Shown here one piece after another: positions 1 through 11,756 of a stretch of 64,000 nt of DNA. The notes beneath the pieces were generated by a model, which saw only the letters and a list, made by a program, of their open reading frames with translations, ran no database searches and had not been told where the DNA came from. Positions within the stretch are counted from its first letter, which is position 1; every line of letters starts with the position of its first letter. The position numbers were made by a program, and so were the translations under genes. The stretch lies in the NCBI RefSeq assembly GCF_012489685.1, contig NC_080044.1, positions 71,782,732 to 71,846,731 on the forward strand, read 5' to 3'. Source of the stretch: Lotus japonicus. Its lineage: Eukaryota > Streptophyta > Magnoliopsida > Fabales > Fabaceae.

Positions 1-68
1 TGTTGTAAACAGTTGTGGAAAGCAAAGCGTTAAAGAGTGAGTGAGTGAGTGAATGAATGGAGTTGAAC

Positions 69-161
69 CTTGATGCGGCCGTCGCCGGCGGTGACGGCGA
101 ACAAGTCGAGAGAAGGATTGAAGGCGGTGAGAATCCCTCTGATGTCTGGTGTTGAAGCCAT
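69..161 (-). CDS. WDR43/UTP5-like WD40 protein, first coding exon only (partial)
   Basis: The ATG at 161 (minus strand) opens a frame reading MASTPDIRGILTAFNPSLD followed by FAVTAGDGRIK. This matches the start of plant WD40 proteins of the WDR43/Utp5 type, which belong to the t-UTP part of the small-subunit processome and act in the nucleolus on pre-rRNA transcription and processing. The exon ends at AAG followed by a GT donor (68-67). In the family the next residues are I/V-W-D of the first WD repeat, so the break falls where expected. The rest of the gene lies to the left of the window. The longer open frame reaching 347 is upstream leader and has no supporting homology. The identification rests on a short conserved N-terminus, so the family call is good but not certain. 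Confidence 0.75.
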
Positions 162-318
162 GGCCACACGCTTGAAGCTTTGAAGTGAAGAAGAAGCAGC
201 AACTGCAATTGCTGGTTCGCCACGAAGAGAAAGAAGGGTTGAGTTCGCAATGAGGCCGAGAGGGAAAACGTGCCGGGCCGGGTTTGTTTTTAGTCTGTCT
301 ATGCCCTTTACAGAGTTC

Positions 319-346
319 GGCCCATTCATATAGCCCATGCAGCCCA
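319..346 (-). promoter_or_regulatory. Cluster of three Site II (TGGGCY) elements upstream of the WDR43-like gene
   Basis: On the minus strand there is TGGGCC at 324-319 and TGGGCT at 337-332 and 346-341, about 160-185 bases before the ATG. Site II elements are known to be common in promoters of plant ribosomal-protein, ribosome-biogenesis and organelle genes, where TCP factors bind. That fits the predicted nucleolar role. It is a motif match only. Confidence 0.5.
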
Positions 347-1062
347 AATCATGATACTTCCATAAAAAGAGATTAGTATTGACAAAAAATCATTCTAGTT
401 TTCTTTCTTTGTTTTTTTGCCTTTGCTTTTATTTTACTATAATTTTTCAAGTGTAACAAAAAAAGAAACAAGTTAGCGCGAGGTTTTCAATTTGAGTTTC
501 CACTATTAGGTTTTAAGAGCTAATACTTATAGAATTTAATTACTGTGCATTAACAGTGTAAACGGTAAACAATTGTATTGTTGTACACACATTTCATCGC
601 ATCTCTCCATTTTATAAAAAAAATTAATTTTATTATATTATCATGATATGTAAAATTATAGTTTAATGATTTAGAACTAATTTACAATGTAATTTTAATT
701 TAACATTTGGAGAATTCTAGTTTTTAAGTTTTACACTAGTGTTTAATTTTTTTTATTTTTGTAAATCATACAATATTCAATCACCCCTATGAATGTCAAC
801 TATTCCTGAATTGAGATTTAGTTACGGTTAAGACTTTTTATCCCTTTATTAAGGGTATTGTGCGGGAATACACAAGCGTTCACTCATGTATCATCATCTT
901 ATTTTTATTTAATTATGATTTGTCAAAATAATAAAATTTAATCAGATATATATGTCAAATTTACAATGGTGGTGCATTATGTATAGTTATTAAACACATT
1001 CCTTGAATATATCGTTCTTTCGGCGTTCTTCAGGTCACGATTTGATATAATGACATTATTGG
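347..1062. other. Intergenic, AT-rich, nothing recognised
   Basis: No open frame with recognisable homology and no clear repeat was seen between the WDR43-like gene and the MITE at 1063. Confidence 0.4.
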
Positions 1063-1650
1063 TAGAGATGGCAAGAAAACTCAAACCCGCGGGGCCCAAC
1101 TCGAACCCAACCCGAAATTTCGGGCGAAACCCGATTTCTTTGGGTTTGGGTTTCACCCGAATTTTAAAACCTGTTTGGGTTTAGGCGTGGGATTGATTAA
1201 ACCCGCACCCAAACCCAAACCAAAACCCGAATTTGTGGTCGTTTTTGTTATATTATTTGTGGTTGTTTGTTGAAGACTTCGACTGAGAAGTTTAATTAGA
1301 AGAATATTAAAGAATGAAGTTTAATTAGACGTTTAGAATTGAGATGTTTATAAGTCCATGAGTTATGTTGTTTATCAACTTATGTTCATTCATGAACTAT
1401 AATATTTCCTTTGTATTGAAAAGATGATGAGGTTTAATCAGCTTATGTTCATGTTGTTTCCAGATCGGGTATTTGAGTTTTTTGCGTGTTCGGTGCTCAC
1501 ATCGGGTTTTGAGTTTGGGTTTGGGTAACCCGAAACCCCGGGTTTGGGTTTAACTTTTGCACCTATATTGAGTTTGGGTTTGAGTTTATGTGTTAAGTTC
1601 GGGTATGGGAACGGTCAAACCCGCACCCGCGGGGCCCATTGCCAACCCTA
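1063..1650. mobile_element. hAT-like non-autonomous element (MITE)
   Basis: The ends are imperfect inverted repeats: TAGAGATGGCAAG at the left, and the complement of the right end reads TAGGGTTGGCAATG. The 8-base flanks are ATTATTGG (1055-1062) and GTTATTGG (1651-1658), matching at 7 of 8 positions, which is the hAT target-site length. Both subterminal regions are packed with AAACCCG/CGGGTTT runs. No transposase frame was found. Confidence 0.7.
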
Positions 1651-2729
1651 GTTATTGGTAGAGGTGGTATGGAAGAATATAATTGGTAAACTTTATGGAA
1701 GAAAAGGAACGACTCATACACTTCAATAAACAAAAATCTCGGTTTAAAAAAGGAGCATGTGAACCATGCACGAACTAAGGGGATACGTAATCCCTAGATT
1801 GAGTAGTCATCTATAACCCCGACATTCATTACCTAATCATTATATCATTTAATGATTCAATAAATCACGTAACAACATATCTCTCGAGCACGAGTTTAGG
1901 TTTAGCGAACTTCGGCCTCAGTGGAAAAAGAAAAACATAGCACCTAACAATGTATCTTCACAGACCAAGAACTACGAGATCACCCCTTTCATTCTAGGGT
2001 GACAATAAGATCATACCGTTCAAGCGGTTTTTTTTGCATGCTCCAGGAATTTGGAGAAAATTGCAATTAATAGAATTTTCCCAAAGGAAGGAATTTTTTT
2101 CCCTTTCCGCAAGGACCAGGAGATTGGATCTAGCCATAAGAAGAATTGAATGCTTAGCTGACAAATAACTTAGTTCAACACGAAAGAGTAAATCTTAAGT
2201 CTGTTAAAAGCCTAAGATAACTGAGATTAAGGCATCTTCACTCTAGCGTTAATTCTGAAGGTTGGGTTGTGTTTTGGTCACTGAGTTCAACTCTTGGAGC
2301 TTGGAGAGATACATTCCTTATTTTCCTATTCACTTTTGTAGTCATGTACATTTGTATACTAACTAGCATTATATTCCTGTTAAAATTATGCAACATCACT
2401 CTTTACCTTCATGGATAAATATGCTCCAAGTTTATCCTTCTTTAATTGGCCTTGACAGTGAAATCACAAAGGAATAGCGCAAAAGAAAAACTATCAGATT
2501 GAATCCTGTTGCGGGTATTACCAAAATTTCATTATACATGAATGAATAATAGAACTGTACATATAATGTGCTGTTTGCAGCACACAAGAATGTAAATCTG
2601 AAGATGAAAAAATAAATAATCAAAATAACTTTCTCATTGAAAAGAATGTGGCTTGTAGCAAGATATTCACTTTTTCATCGACATCATGCAGAGAACTCAA
2701 GTATATGAGCCTTTGGTAGATAAAAATTA
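1651..2729. other. Intergenic, probably including the 3' UTR of the GH28 gene
   Basis: No gene was recognised. The 2640-2729 part would be the 3' UTR of the minus-strand gene that stops at 2730. Confidence 0.35.
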
Positions 2730-5387
2730 TCACATGACTGCTGTTTCTCTACCGGTACTCGGCATGGAGAGCATGGAAAGGCAGAATGAGGAAGAATCAG
2801 AATGGCTCTCCAGATTAGGACAGGGTTTGGGGAAAACAGAATCTGAATATCCGGAGACATTCGAGCATTCCCAAGTGATAGAGGAAGCAAAGTTCATAGA
2901 CAAGGTTATGTTGGAAAGGCATATGTTGGTGAAGGGGGAATCTTGAAGTCCAGCAAAGTTTCCTGCAATGGTAATATTTGTGCCTGTGATATCTTGCAAA
3001 ATGATGTGATCCAAAACTGGGAGAGCATTGGGGTCAAATTTATCATCAGGATGAGACCCACAATGGCCTCTTGCAGCAATTGCTGTGTAAACATTCTTCA
3101 TTTCTACATCTGATATGATGATGTCCTTCATATAACCACCTCTACCCCTGGTGGTTCTAAACTCGATGCCGCCATTTGAGTTGTGGAGATGAGCATTCTC
3201 CACAAGAACATTTGAAATACCACCAGACATGTCGCTTCCAAATGCGAGAGCGGAGCCAGAAGAAGCTTGCAGGTCCACCCTTCTAATGTGTACATTCTCC
3301 GTCGGCCGGCCGTAGGCTATGCCATACTCGTCCCAGCCACTTTTGAGAGCAATTGCATCATAGCCTGTGGCAATTACACAGTCCTCTATGCAAACATGAT
3401 CGGACGAATCTGAAAACACAAAGCGCACAAGAGTTAGTTAAGTGACCTTTTATAAAGTTTAGTAATAGATTATTGAATATGTTACAAACCTGGTACTAAG
3501 CCAACAGTATCAGGAGATTCTGGAGGAGCAAAGATTGTAAGATTATGAATATGGACATAGCTGTATCACAACACATATAATCGAGTCAATATCACTGTCC
3601 ATATAAGAATTACTAGTAATTTTCAGAAGACGCAAGAACATGCCTGCAATAAACTGGGTGGATGCTATATGCAGGAGCATTCAAGAATGTAAGATTTGAA
3701 ACTACCACATGACTAGATGCTACTAATTCAATCAGATGCGGACGGCTATGGTTCAGCGAGTGAGAGCTAAACGATTCCCACCAAGCCAATCCCATTCCAT
3801 CAATGGTTCCATTATTACCTAGCAATGTACATTAACATGAAAATTCATTCAAGTCAGAAACATGAGGAGGAAAATTGAATGAAGAACTGCTTGCAAGAGA
3901 AGTAAGAAGCAAAACTTGGTAGGGAATAAAACCTGTTATGACAACATCTTCTAACTTGTATCCATTTATCAAGCTCTGATATCTTCCTCCGGGGACTTCA
4001 ATTCCGCGGCCATACGAAGGCAGCGGATCAACAACTTCCGAGTGATATGGATCCTAACAAAGTAAGAATATAATGTAATACACAAGTCTTAAAAAACAAC
4101 TTCTGAGTAAGAGTAACTAACTCCTATATTGGAATATGTTATATGTATCGGTGTTGTTAATCGCGGATCGCAGACTATAGCGGTAAGTTAAAAATCCGCT
4201 ATTTCTAGCCTCTTAAAGTGGAAAAAGCGGCAAGTAGCTTGTAATAGCGGTAAGCCAAAAAAGCGCTACACTATAGCGCTATAGCACCGCTAGAACAGCT
4301 ATTTGACAACACTGATATGTACTATCTCTATCAGCCAAAAAGACAATAATCAAAAGCTAGTGAAGAACAAAAAAGAAAGAAGTAAAAGGTATAATATAAA
4401 ATACCTGAGATCCAATGATGACAGCACCTTTTTCCAAAAAGAGGGTAAGATGGCTTGTGAGATTGAAACTTTGAGTCAACCATTTTCCTGGGGGAACATA
4501 GAGCTGAGCTCCACCCTTGTCAGAAAATGACTTGAGATAGAAGACAGCATTCTGGAATGCAATAGTGTTCAGTGTTTTACCATCTCCAACAGCACCAAAC
4601 TCCAAAATGGAGACAGTGTGTGGTCTTGGTTTTAGTCCATGAGCAATCTCACAATGTGCTACACTTCCAACATCACCATTCACCTTGACTTCATTGCTCA
4701 AAGCCAGCAGCAACAGCAATGCCACCTGAATGTGGATTCAAAAACAAAACAAAATAAAACAATCCAATTAATGATTCTCATCAGATACCTTACATATACA
4801 ATTATTCATCATAGGCTCATAGACAAGTAGAGACAAAGAATCATCTTCCCTGAGTAAATAACTCAGATAACTCATAAGCATTTCCAATAAGAATGTGCAA
4901 ATAAAAACAATTGAGAAGAAATTGAAACAATCATAGGTTGAATGCAACACTAGGGGTCAGTGAATTCAAAAACAATTGAGAAAGACTAGAAACAGAATAT
5001 CAGATTGCTTATCAAAACAAGAGACATTATATTCAGCAGTTGAGAATTGAAACCACTAAGAGCTTTAAAAAGTGACAATTCAAAAGAAAGTTTGCAAGTT
5101 TATCAGATCATATAGGTTTTTATTGAAGCCTACCATCAACAGCAACTACCAATGTCATTGCCTCTGGCAGAAACAAGACCAAACCCCAATAGAGTAAAAA
5201 CAAAACAAAACGTAGCAGAGGACCCGTGTCATTGGAACACTTGAAAATTTACTCAAACATATAGAATTCAACCAAAGATTTAAATTTGATATCAAATTTG
5301 CTTCACATCAATCAACCTGAAAGCAATATAAAACTATGAAGTATAAACACTGAACAAAATCAAGCAGAGAAACGTACGTACAAGCAT
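2730..5387 (-). CDS. Polygalacturonase-like protein (glycoside hydrolase 28, pectin-lyase fold)
   Basis: The coding exons, in order, are 5387-5382, 4725-4405, 4053-3933, 3818-3644, 3560-3490 and 3409-2730. They join in frame to 457 aa plus stop. The product is a secreted, wall-acting right-handed beta-helix protein. An N-terminal hydrophobic run (LVALLLLLALS) looks like a signal peptide. Family landmarks are ILEFGAVGDGKT, the G-N-N-G-T-I-D-G strand, HPVYCSYVHIHNLTI, PESPDTVG and CIEDC. The classical GH28 catalytic motifs are changed: NTD reads DSS-DHV, the second Asp pair reads ED, GHG is replaced by FGSDMSGGI, and RIK reads FRTTRGRGG. This is the pattern of the plant clade that lacks the usual domain III, so hydrolase activity is uncertain. 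Exon 2 holds no ATG, so a two-codon first exon (ATGCTT) was chosen. Intron 4 uses a GC donor. A hAT-like MITE sits in intron 2. Confidence 0.85.
4149..4314. mobile_element. Small hAT-like MITE in intron 2 of the GH28 gene
   Basis: The element begins CGGTGTTGTTAA and ends TTTGACAACACTG, so the termini are inverted (CRGTGTTGTYAA). It is flanked by ATATGTAT (4141-4148) and ATATGTAC (4315-4322), an 8-base duplication with one mismatch. The interior is rich in short GCGGTA/TAGCGC palindromes. A related fragment lies near 50125. Confidence 0.7.
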
Positions 5388-6835
5388 TTTATTGGTCAAA
5401 GCCTCTGACAAAAGAGGCAGAGGAAGTGCTCAAGGACCAAGAAAGAACCAAAAAGGGAAAAAATTAGAGAGGCTGAGAGAGAATATGATAGGGAAGAAGA
5501 AGAAGAAGAAGGCAGAGGAGAGGGACAGGGAGAACTTTATGCAAGTAAGTGAATATTATAAGCATTAATCATGCAGATGACAGAAAGGGGGAGGGCTAAT
5601 GGTCCCTTCACACATGACATAAAAACCAATAAAAATGTGAACATATGAAGGGGGAGTATAAATAGAAAATAATTGATATAAAATAGAAAATTTGAAAAAT
5701 TATTTTGAAAGAAACTGCAAGGACTTAAAAAGTAATTATTTTCAAAGAATAAATTTTAATATAAGAAAATTTTAAAAACTCTTCAACAAATGTCAATGAT
5801 GATATCATGTGTGTCAAGAAAAAAAGAATAAAAATATTTTGAGAATAAATATTTTATTTTATTCCATATGAAATTCATGAAAAATATTATCATTCTTGTT
5901 ATTACTATGGAAAGAAAATATCTTCAAGTAATGAAATTAGAGATTTCTTTTCTTATCTTATTGACCATAAAATGTGGGCTGAATTAATTATGTAGGTAGC
6001 TAGGGTTGAAAAAATAAATAAATAATTAATTAATAATAGCCCATTGAGATGAAATAGTACTTTCAATTCAATTGAAAAACTCTCTTGCTCTGAAAATGAC
6101 AGTGAAGTTCTCAAATGAAAATTAAAAAAGGAATCTCTATTTTTTTGTTCTTTCTTATCCCATCACTGCTAAAAAATATCCATGTCATCCATGTCTTTCT
6201 ATTCCCATATTATCTTCCTCTTAAATGTGATCTAAATCAAAGTTAAAAAATATCTGTTAATTTATCCATTTCTTTTTGTCAATATTTATCCATTTGGAAA
6301 TATCAAAATAATAACCTGAGATGACATTCATGCATATGTGACATGATACGAGAGAGTGTGATGAATTGGTGAGGGAATAAGAAAGAGAATAATAATAGGA
6401 AGTGCACGTGGGAAGGACATTACAGAAGGTAGAATGGCCCCACGTCAATCATGCCATAGATGCTAGCCTGGCGTTCTGTCATTCACTTCACGAAACAGAA
6501 ACTTATATTAGATTGTTCTTATCATTTAAGATTGTTTTTAGTATGCACCAAATCAATATGCATAAAATGTTTGTAGATGCTTTATATCAGAATTTAATTT
6601 TTGTGAATGATTAGTTCATGCTTGTATTTAATAATTTGTAACTATGCTCTTCAATATTTTCATTATTATTCTGATACAAATTTAGATTTTTATTTATTCT
6701 AAAAAAATAGAAACCGATCTAAATATACTATTAAACTGACTATTATCAAAAAACTGACTAGTATCGTCTCGTTCGGTAATGTTTTGAGTTGCTACAGCAC
6801 CAATCTGCTTCAAAGTGGCTGAGAGTTAATATTTG
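5388..6835. other. 5' leader and promoter of the GH28 gene, then AT-rich intergenic DNA
   Basis: From 5388 to about 5560 the minus strand is CT-rich (GAAGAAGAAG on plus near 5495), typical of a plant 5' UTR. Beyond that no gene or clear repeat is seen. Confidence 0.4.
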
Positions 6836-6839
6836 ATGG

Positions 6840-7470
6840 GATGAGAGTGCATGTGTACATGAATCCAAGTAGAGCTGGTTTCGGTGGGTGTCTTAGGGAT
6901 GAGCATGGTTACTACTTATTGGCTTTCATGGGTTCTTTGGGGAATCTAACATCCTCCACATGGAATTTTTAGCTATTTTTCATGGCTTGTCCTTTGCTTA
7001 ATTAGAATAAGAGATGTTTGCAGCCTTTTGCAGGTGGTTTGATTTTAGATTCACAACATTCAGTCTCCTTGATTAGGAATGTTGAAATATGCCACTCTTA
7101 TCTGAAATATTAATTAAGGATCGGCTATCAAGGCAGTGGATAGCGGACGTTAAACACATTTTGCATGAAGATGATGTTTGTGCGGATTTTTTTACTAAAG
7201 TCGATGCTCAATTTGATGAGGAGTTTGACATCCTCCGAACCTTCAATTGAGTTAGCTGCGAGAATGTTCCTATTCATTTTCATAAGTATGTTACTCTTAT
7301 CCGAAATATTAATTAAGGAGCAGCTATCAAGGAAGTGGATAGCGGACGTTAAACACATTTTGCATGAAAACAATGTTTGTGCGGATTTTTTACTAAAGTT
7401 GATGCTCAATTTGATGAGAGGAGTTTGGCATCCTCCGGACCTCCAATTGAGTTAGCTTCGAGTACAAGGA
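6840..7470 (+). pseudogene. Decayed LINE RNase H-like domain (RVT_3 type)
   Basis: Translated in shifting frames, the stretch gives AGFGGCLRDEHGYYLLAF, then fragments like AIFHGLSFA, then WIADVKHILHENNVCADF-LKLDAQFDE. These follow the order of the plant LINE RNase H domain (GG-RD-G, AE-A-HGL, and the terminal V-H-N-ADFLAKLGA). Stops and frame changes are frequent, and no reverse transcriptase is attached. The last part is duplicated (see 7085-7457). Confidence 0.65.
7085..7457 (+). repeat. Tandem duplication, period about 199 bases, inside the LINE remnant
   Basis: The block from CTCTTATCTGAAATATTAAT through GATAGCGGACGTTAAACAC to GAGTTAGCT near 7255 is repeated from about 7289 to 7457 with scattered mismatches. 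TAGCGG occurs at 7141 and at 7340. Confidence 0.75.
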
Positions 7471-8495
7471 AAGATCCTTTAAGAGTTGCTTTGTTAGGAA
7501 TTAGTTTCCGTTCGTTCTCTTTTCTTTTTGTTTTTTGGCACGCCGTAGATCGTGTAAAAAAAAATACGAATTTCACTTAAATATGGCAATTCCACGCATC
7601 AATCATTGAAAAAATGTCTTAATTCCACGCAAATGGTAATAAAAAGGTAGGAAAAATGAAACTATACATAGTAGTAATATATTTGCTACCAATGATTGCC
7701 CGGCCATGTGAGGTTGGCTTACTGGCTTGAGCAGCACATTACATTACCTAACCTAGCTGCTATTTTCTAAGCATGCGCAACACGCCAAATTAATTTTTAG
7801 GCTTCATACATATTAAGCTGTGATTTGGTGTTCAATACTATGGGTAGTAGTCATTAACTAGTTGTTCAAACCAAGGGAAGACAATAATATTTATTCTTTT
7901 CCCACGTGGCTCAAATGGAATAGACTTTAGCCTTGTTTGGTTTCAGAACAGAAGTTTAGTTCTCTTTGCATGATTGCTGATGGTTGTCATAGTGTTTTTC
8001 CGGTGGTAATTATATATCAAATCAATGTGTCCGATGTAGTCCAAGGATTCTTAGTTTTTAAGGGATAATAAGCATTTAAGGGACATTGCAAACACTACTC
8101 TTCTATTGGCTAAACATGACATCTTCCCTACTAAGCATGTTTTTGCAATTGAATGTTATTGTGGGTCTTTAGGGCTGCTCTATGTCCACTACTCAACTAG
8201 CTGCAGGGTTTAATTGAAAAAGAAACAATACTGATACATAGTCATTCGCTGATTTGTAACACATTTGTGACGTGCGATTTTGTGGTGGTTTTTAAGTATT
8301 ACAAAGTACAAACTTATATGTATTGAAGAAAATGTGAAACACAATTTGTGATAGTTTGATGATTAAAAACTTCCACAAAATTGTCATGCATATGTATATA
8401 TCTACCAATAATTTTTGAAAAAGAAAATTTATTGGGAGAACGAGATAATCAAAAATTCAAAATCATGTTCTTTGCCTTATTGGTTGATACTTGAG
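7470..8495. other. Intergenic, nothing recognised
   Basis: AT-rich sequence with no supported gene and no clear element boundaries. Confidence 0.4.
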
Positions 8496-8886
8496 CTGTG
8501 AAGCACAGGTACTTTGAAACTGGCTACGCCGCACCGGGTACCGGTACGCAGTGGATACGCCGTGGGTGCACCTTCCTTCACTCCTTCATGTTCTGCTACC
8601 ATGTGTTTTTTTTTTACAAGCTTTACCATGTGTTTAGCAGAAAGTCTCAATACTCTGAATTGTTTAATTATTATTATATGCAAAATATATGAATATTGAG
8701 AGATTTGATATGTAATTAATAATATTCGGTAAGATAGATTATTTGATATCTATTTCTTTACTTCACTATATATATATATATTTAATATATATATATTAAC
8801 GTACCTGTAACGTACCCGCCGTACTTAGGATTTTCTAAAAATGTCGTACCTCGCACCCGTACTGCACCCGTACCTATGCATCCTAG
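8496..8886. mobile_element. Probable hAT-like MITE
   Basis: The left end reads CTGTGAAGCACAGGTAC, and the complement of the right end reads CTAGGATGCATAGGTAC. Both are followed by GTAC/CCGTAC-rich subterminal sequence. CTTGAG flanks both sides (8490-8495 and 8887-8892). The interior contains a TA-rich stretch near 8767-8800. No coding capacity was seen. Confidence 0.55.
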
Positions 8887-8892
8887 CTTGAG

Positions 8893-10216
8893 AGGTAGGT
8901 GTATAAAACTCGAATGGAAGACACTTGTGTTAAATAAAAAGAATTTTTTTTTTTATAGAAGATACCCCAAATAGAAGATTTGTTTAGAAAATTACATAAT
9001 GAGATGTATATCAGAATTGGTATTTGTTAAATTCAGGTTAGGCATAATTTAAAAAAATTATTTAATTAATTGCTTAAAAACGAGAATTTATCTACCTTCA
9101 TAGAAACTTCTTATAGTCATATTTTTTGTATTTTAGGTACATGCCACTTCCTTTTAATTACTTTAAAAATGTGTTATTCAAAGAGTGGTCTAATTTGATT
9201 ACCATTACCAATCCTTGCGTGTCATGGCCGATGGCCCTCCCAACGAACCTTACTAACCAAAACTAGTCACTTGAATAGCAAATTATCTCAGCCACATTTC
9301 TTCTGAAATAAGGACATTTTTTACCACTCCCAATCTTCAAAAGAGATACGCATTTGAAGAGAGCACGGAATTTCTACAAAGTGCCAAAACAGGTGGGGAT
9401 ACAAAAGCTGAACGAAGGTGAGAAGCTTTCGGTGCATGTTTAAAAACACAGTGAAAACACACCAAAATCAAATTACATAAAGAGGACGGATATAAATTAT
9501 GAGAAGTAATTTTTGTCCACCGTAATTTTGACTCGCCATAATTGTTTACTGTGTATCTAAAGATGCGGTTATGATATGTGTTATGGGATCAACATGAAGC
9601 ACAAGACATTCGAATCCTATAGATGGAAAAAGAGCAAGGACCCCCCAAAATCAAGTCATTATCTGGCACTGTTATGTGCATGTGCCGAGTCTTTTCTGGA
9701 GTAAAAACCAAAAGACAAACATTACAAAGTACAAACTGAGCTTTTTGTGTCAAGAAAACCACATGTCATGCTAGGATTTAAACCCTGTTCTGCCAATTAT
9801 AATCAATATCATGCTTCATGGACGAAGACAAAGCCAGCAACTACTACTGAACTAAGCACATGTACACTCGCCAGCAACAAATTCTTAGGGGTATGTTTTT
9901 TTTTGTTATCTTATTACAAAAGATACGTAGTAAGTACTAAGTACTAAGTACCAACCAAGGAAAACAAGTAGTCTCAGATGAAGATAGAGAAATAGAAAGT
10001 GAAAAGGAAAATTCATTTCAAGAGCTAAAAGACAAGTTTTGCTCTGAATCTAAGCTTTTCTTCTTGCAGTAATGCTATTAAATGCATAACTAGCCACATA
10101 TATATAACCTCTAAAATAGTAAGATTAAGGACCAGCTTTCAATAGTAGAATTGTTGATCTAGCCCCTTTTGTTCTGCATTAGGCACTTGATACAAAAGAA
10201 TACTAGCTAGTATTCT
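8893..10216. other. Intergenic, nothing recognised
   Basis: AT-rich. A small direct repeat AGTAAGTACTAAGTACTAAG lies near 9930. No gene is supported. Confidence 0.35.
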
Positions 10217-10335
10217 AGCATGTTTCAATAAACTTCTTTTTCTACAATTGATTTTAAATGCAAAATCAATTATGGAGATAAGCATGTGGTTGCCATAACC
10301 GATTATGATAAAAGAGAAGTTGATCCAAATATGCT
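10217..10335. repeat. Copy 1 of a short MITE family (tips like GCATGTTTGGA)
   Basis: It starts AGCATGTTTCAATAAACTTC and ends GTTGATCCAAATATGCT, with a pair of inverted CAATTGATTTTAAAT/AAAATCAATTATG segments inside. Similar units occur in introns at 12153-12290, 19181-19303 and 31970-32085. Boundaries are approximate. Confidence 0.45.
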
Positions 10336-11756
10336 ATTAATAGCTTTTGAATATCATAGTTGATTCTGAAGAAAGAAAATTTGATAAACATGCTTGGTTA
10401 TGACTCTAATCAATTGTAGAAAGGTCATCGAACATGCACTTCAAAGTAAAACGTGTTGTATATTACTCTTTAGGACCATGATGTATGAACCGAAGGAAAA
10501 TTAATAAGTTAGAAAGAGATTCTATCTATGAATTATGTGGCAGAGTGTTCTATCTTAGGTCCAAATAAAGAGAGAAGAGATACCAGATAAGGTAGCATAC
10601 TCTAGTAAGAGAGAAAATCCTCACTAGCATACTCTAATGTTTAGGATTCTTGCATGCTTAGCTGAACTATTTGACTTTGGACACTGGATATCATTATTAA
10701 ATATTAACACATAAAAGTTATTACATAATTAACCAACGAAATATGGAGTAATAATGCCACTGGTTATGTCTGTCGCAGTCAAGGTACTTGTGTGGATCAA
10801 ATTCCACTTTACAAACAGAGGGTGGGGACGGTGTTATCTTCAGGTAGCTTTACCAGTTACTTGATTAGCATTATTCACACTTCACAGTCAAGGACAAAAC
10901 AAAAGTTTCATACCTTCCTCATAGGACCACAAACACTACAAACATTTGGTGGTGCTCAAGTCACCGCAGGCTGTGCTTGAGACAAATAGAGATCAATCCC
11001 AAATTGAATGCCTGTCCAAAATTCATTATAAGAGGGAAATATTCTGCCGCCTACATGTTAGCATAAATACAATATTTGCCTGGGATCTTGCCCAAAACTA
11101 CCAAAACTTGAAGCTAAAAAACAAGTTTTTCAACATGACCTGCTCTCTACATTCTTGGCAAATTGTATCCAAAATTTTGTTTGATAGGCTTTGGTGCATC
11201 ATGCATGAACCTAAATGATACAGGCTAGCATTCATGATAGTGTATTTGGATATCAGTTGAGGACAATGAACAAATTTTCAACATAATAAATTCATTTCAC
11301 TTTTTATCTTATAGATCGTGTAAACAGATAACCAGACACACCGGCGGACAATTAACTACATTGGATCCATATACCCACTGACATGCATTTTCAAATCACT
11401 CAATGAAGAAAAATAACAGAACATATCACAAAAGCATTGCGAGCCTTAAAAAAGGTACAAAAAGCATTTCCTAGTTTTGAATAGTTAAAAAAATCATGCC
11501 AAACTAGGGTAGTATATAGTATTGACCAATATCAGACAAGCATTATTCTTAACAAAATATGCCATTGGAAACTCGAACACAGTGAATATTTGAAGCAATA
11601 ATAAATTAGCATCTACATGATATTGTATGCATAATTTATATCTTTACCTAACCATCTGTGCTTAACCAACTTAACGTCACACAATTAAGAAACATTCAAC
11701 CTAACCGTTTTACAATAATTTTACATGAACAAAAACTAAAATGGTGTGTGTATGAA

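Noticed and set aside
1081..1640. Interstitial telomere repeat
   Set aside because: The units are AAACCCG/AAACCCA in irregular order, not (CCCTAAA)n, and they lie inside a bounded hAT-like element.
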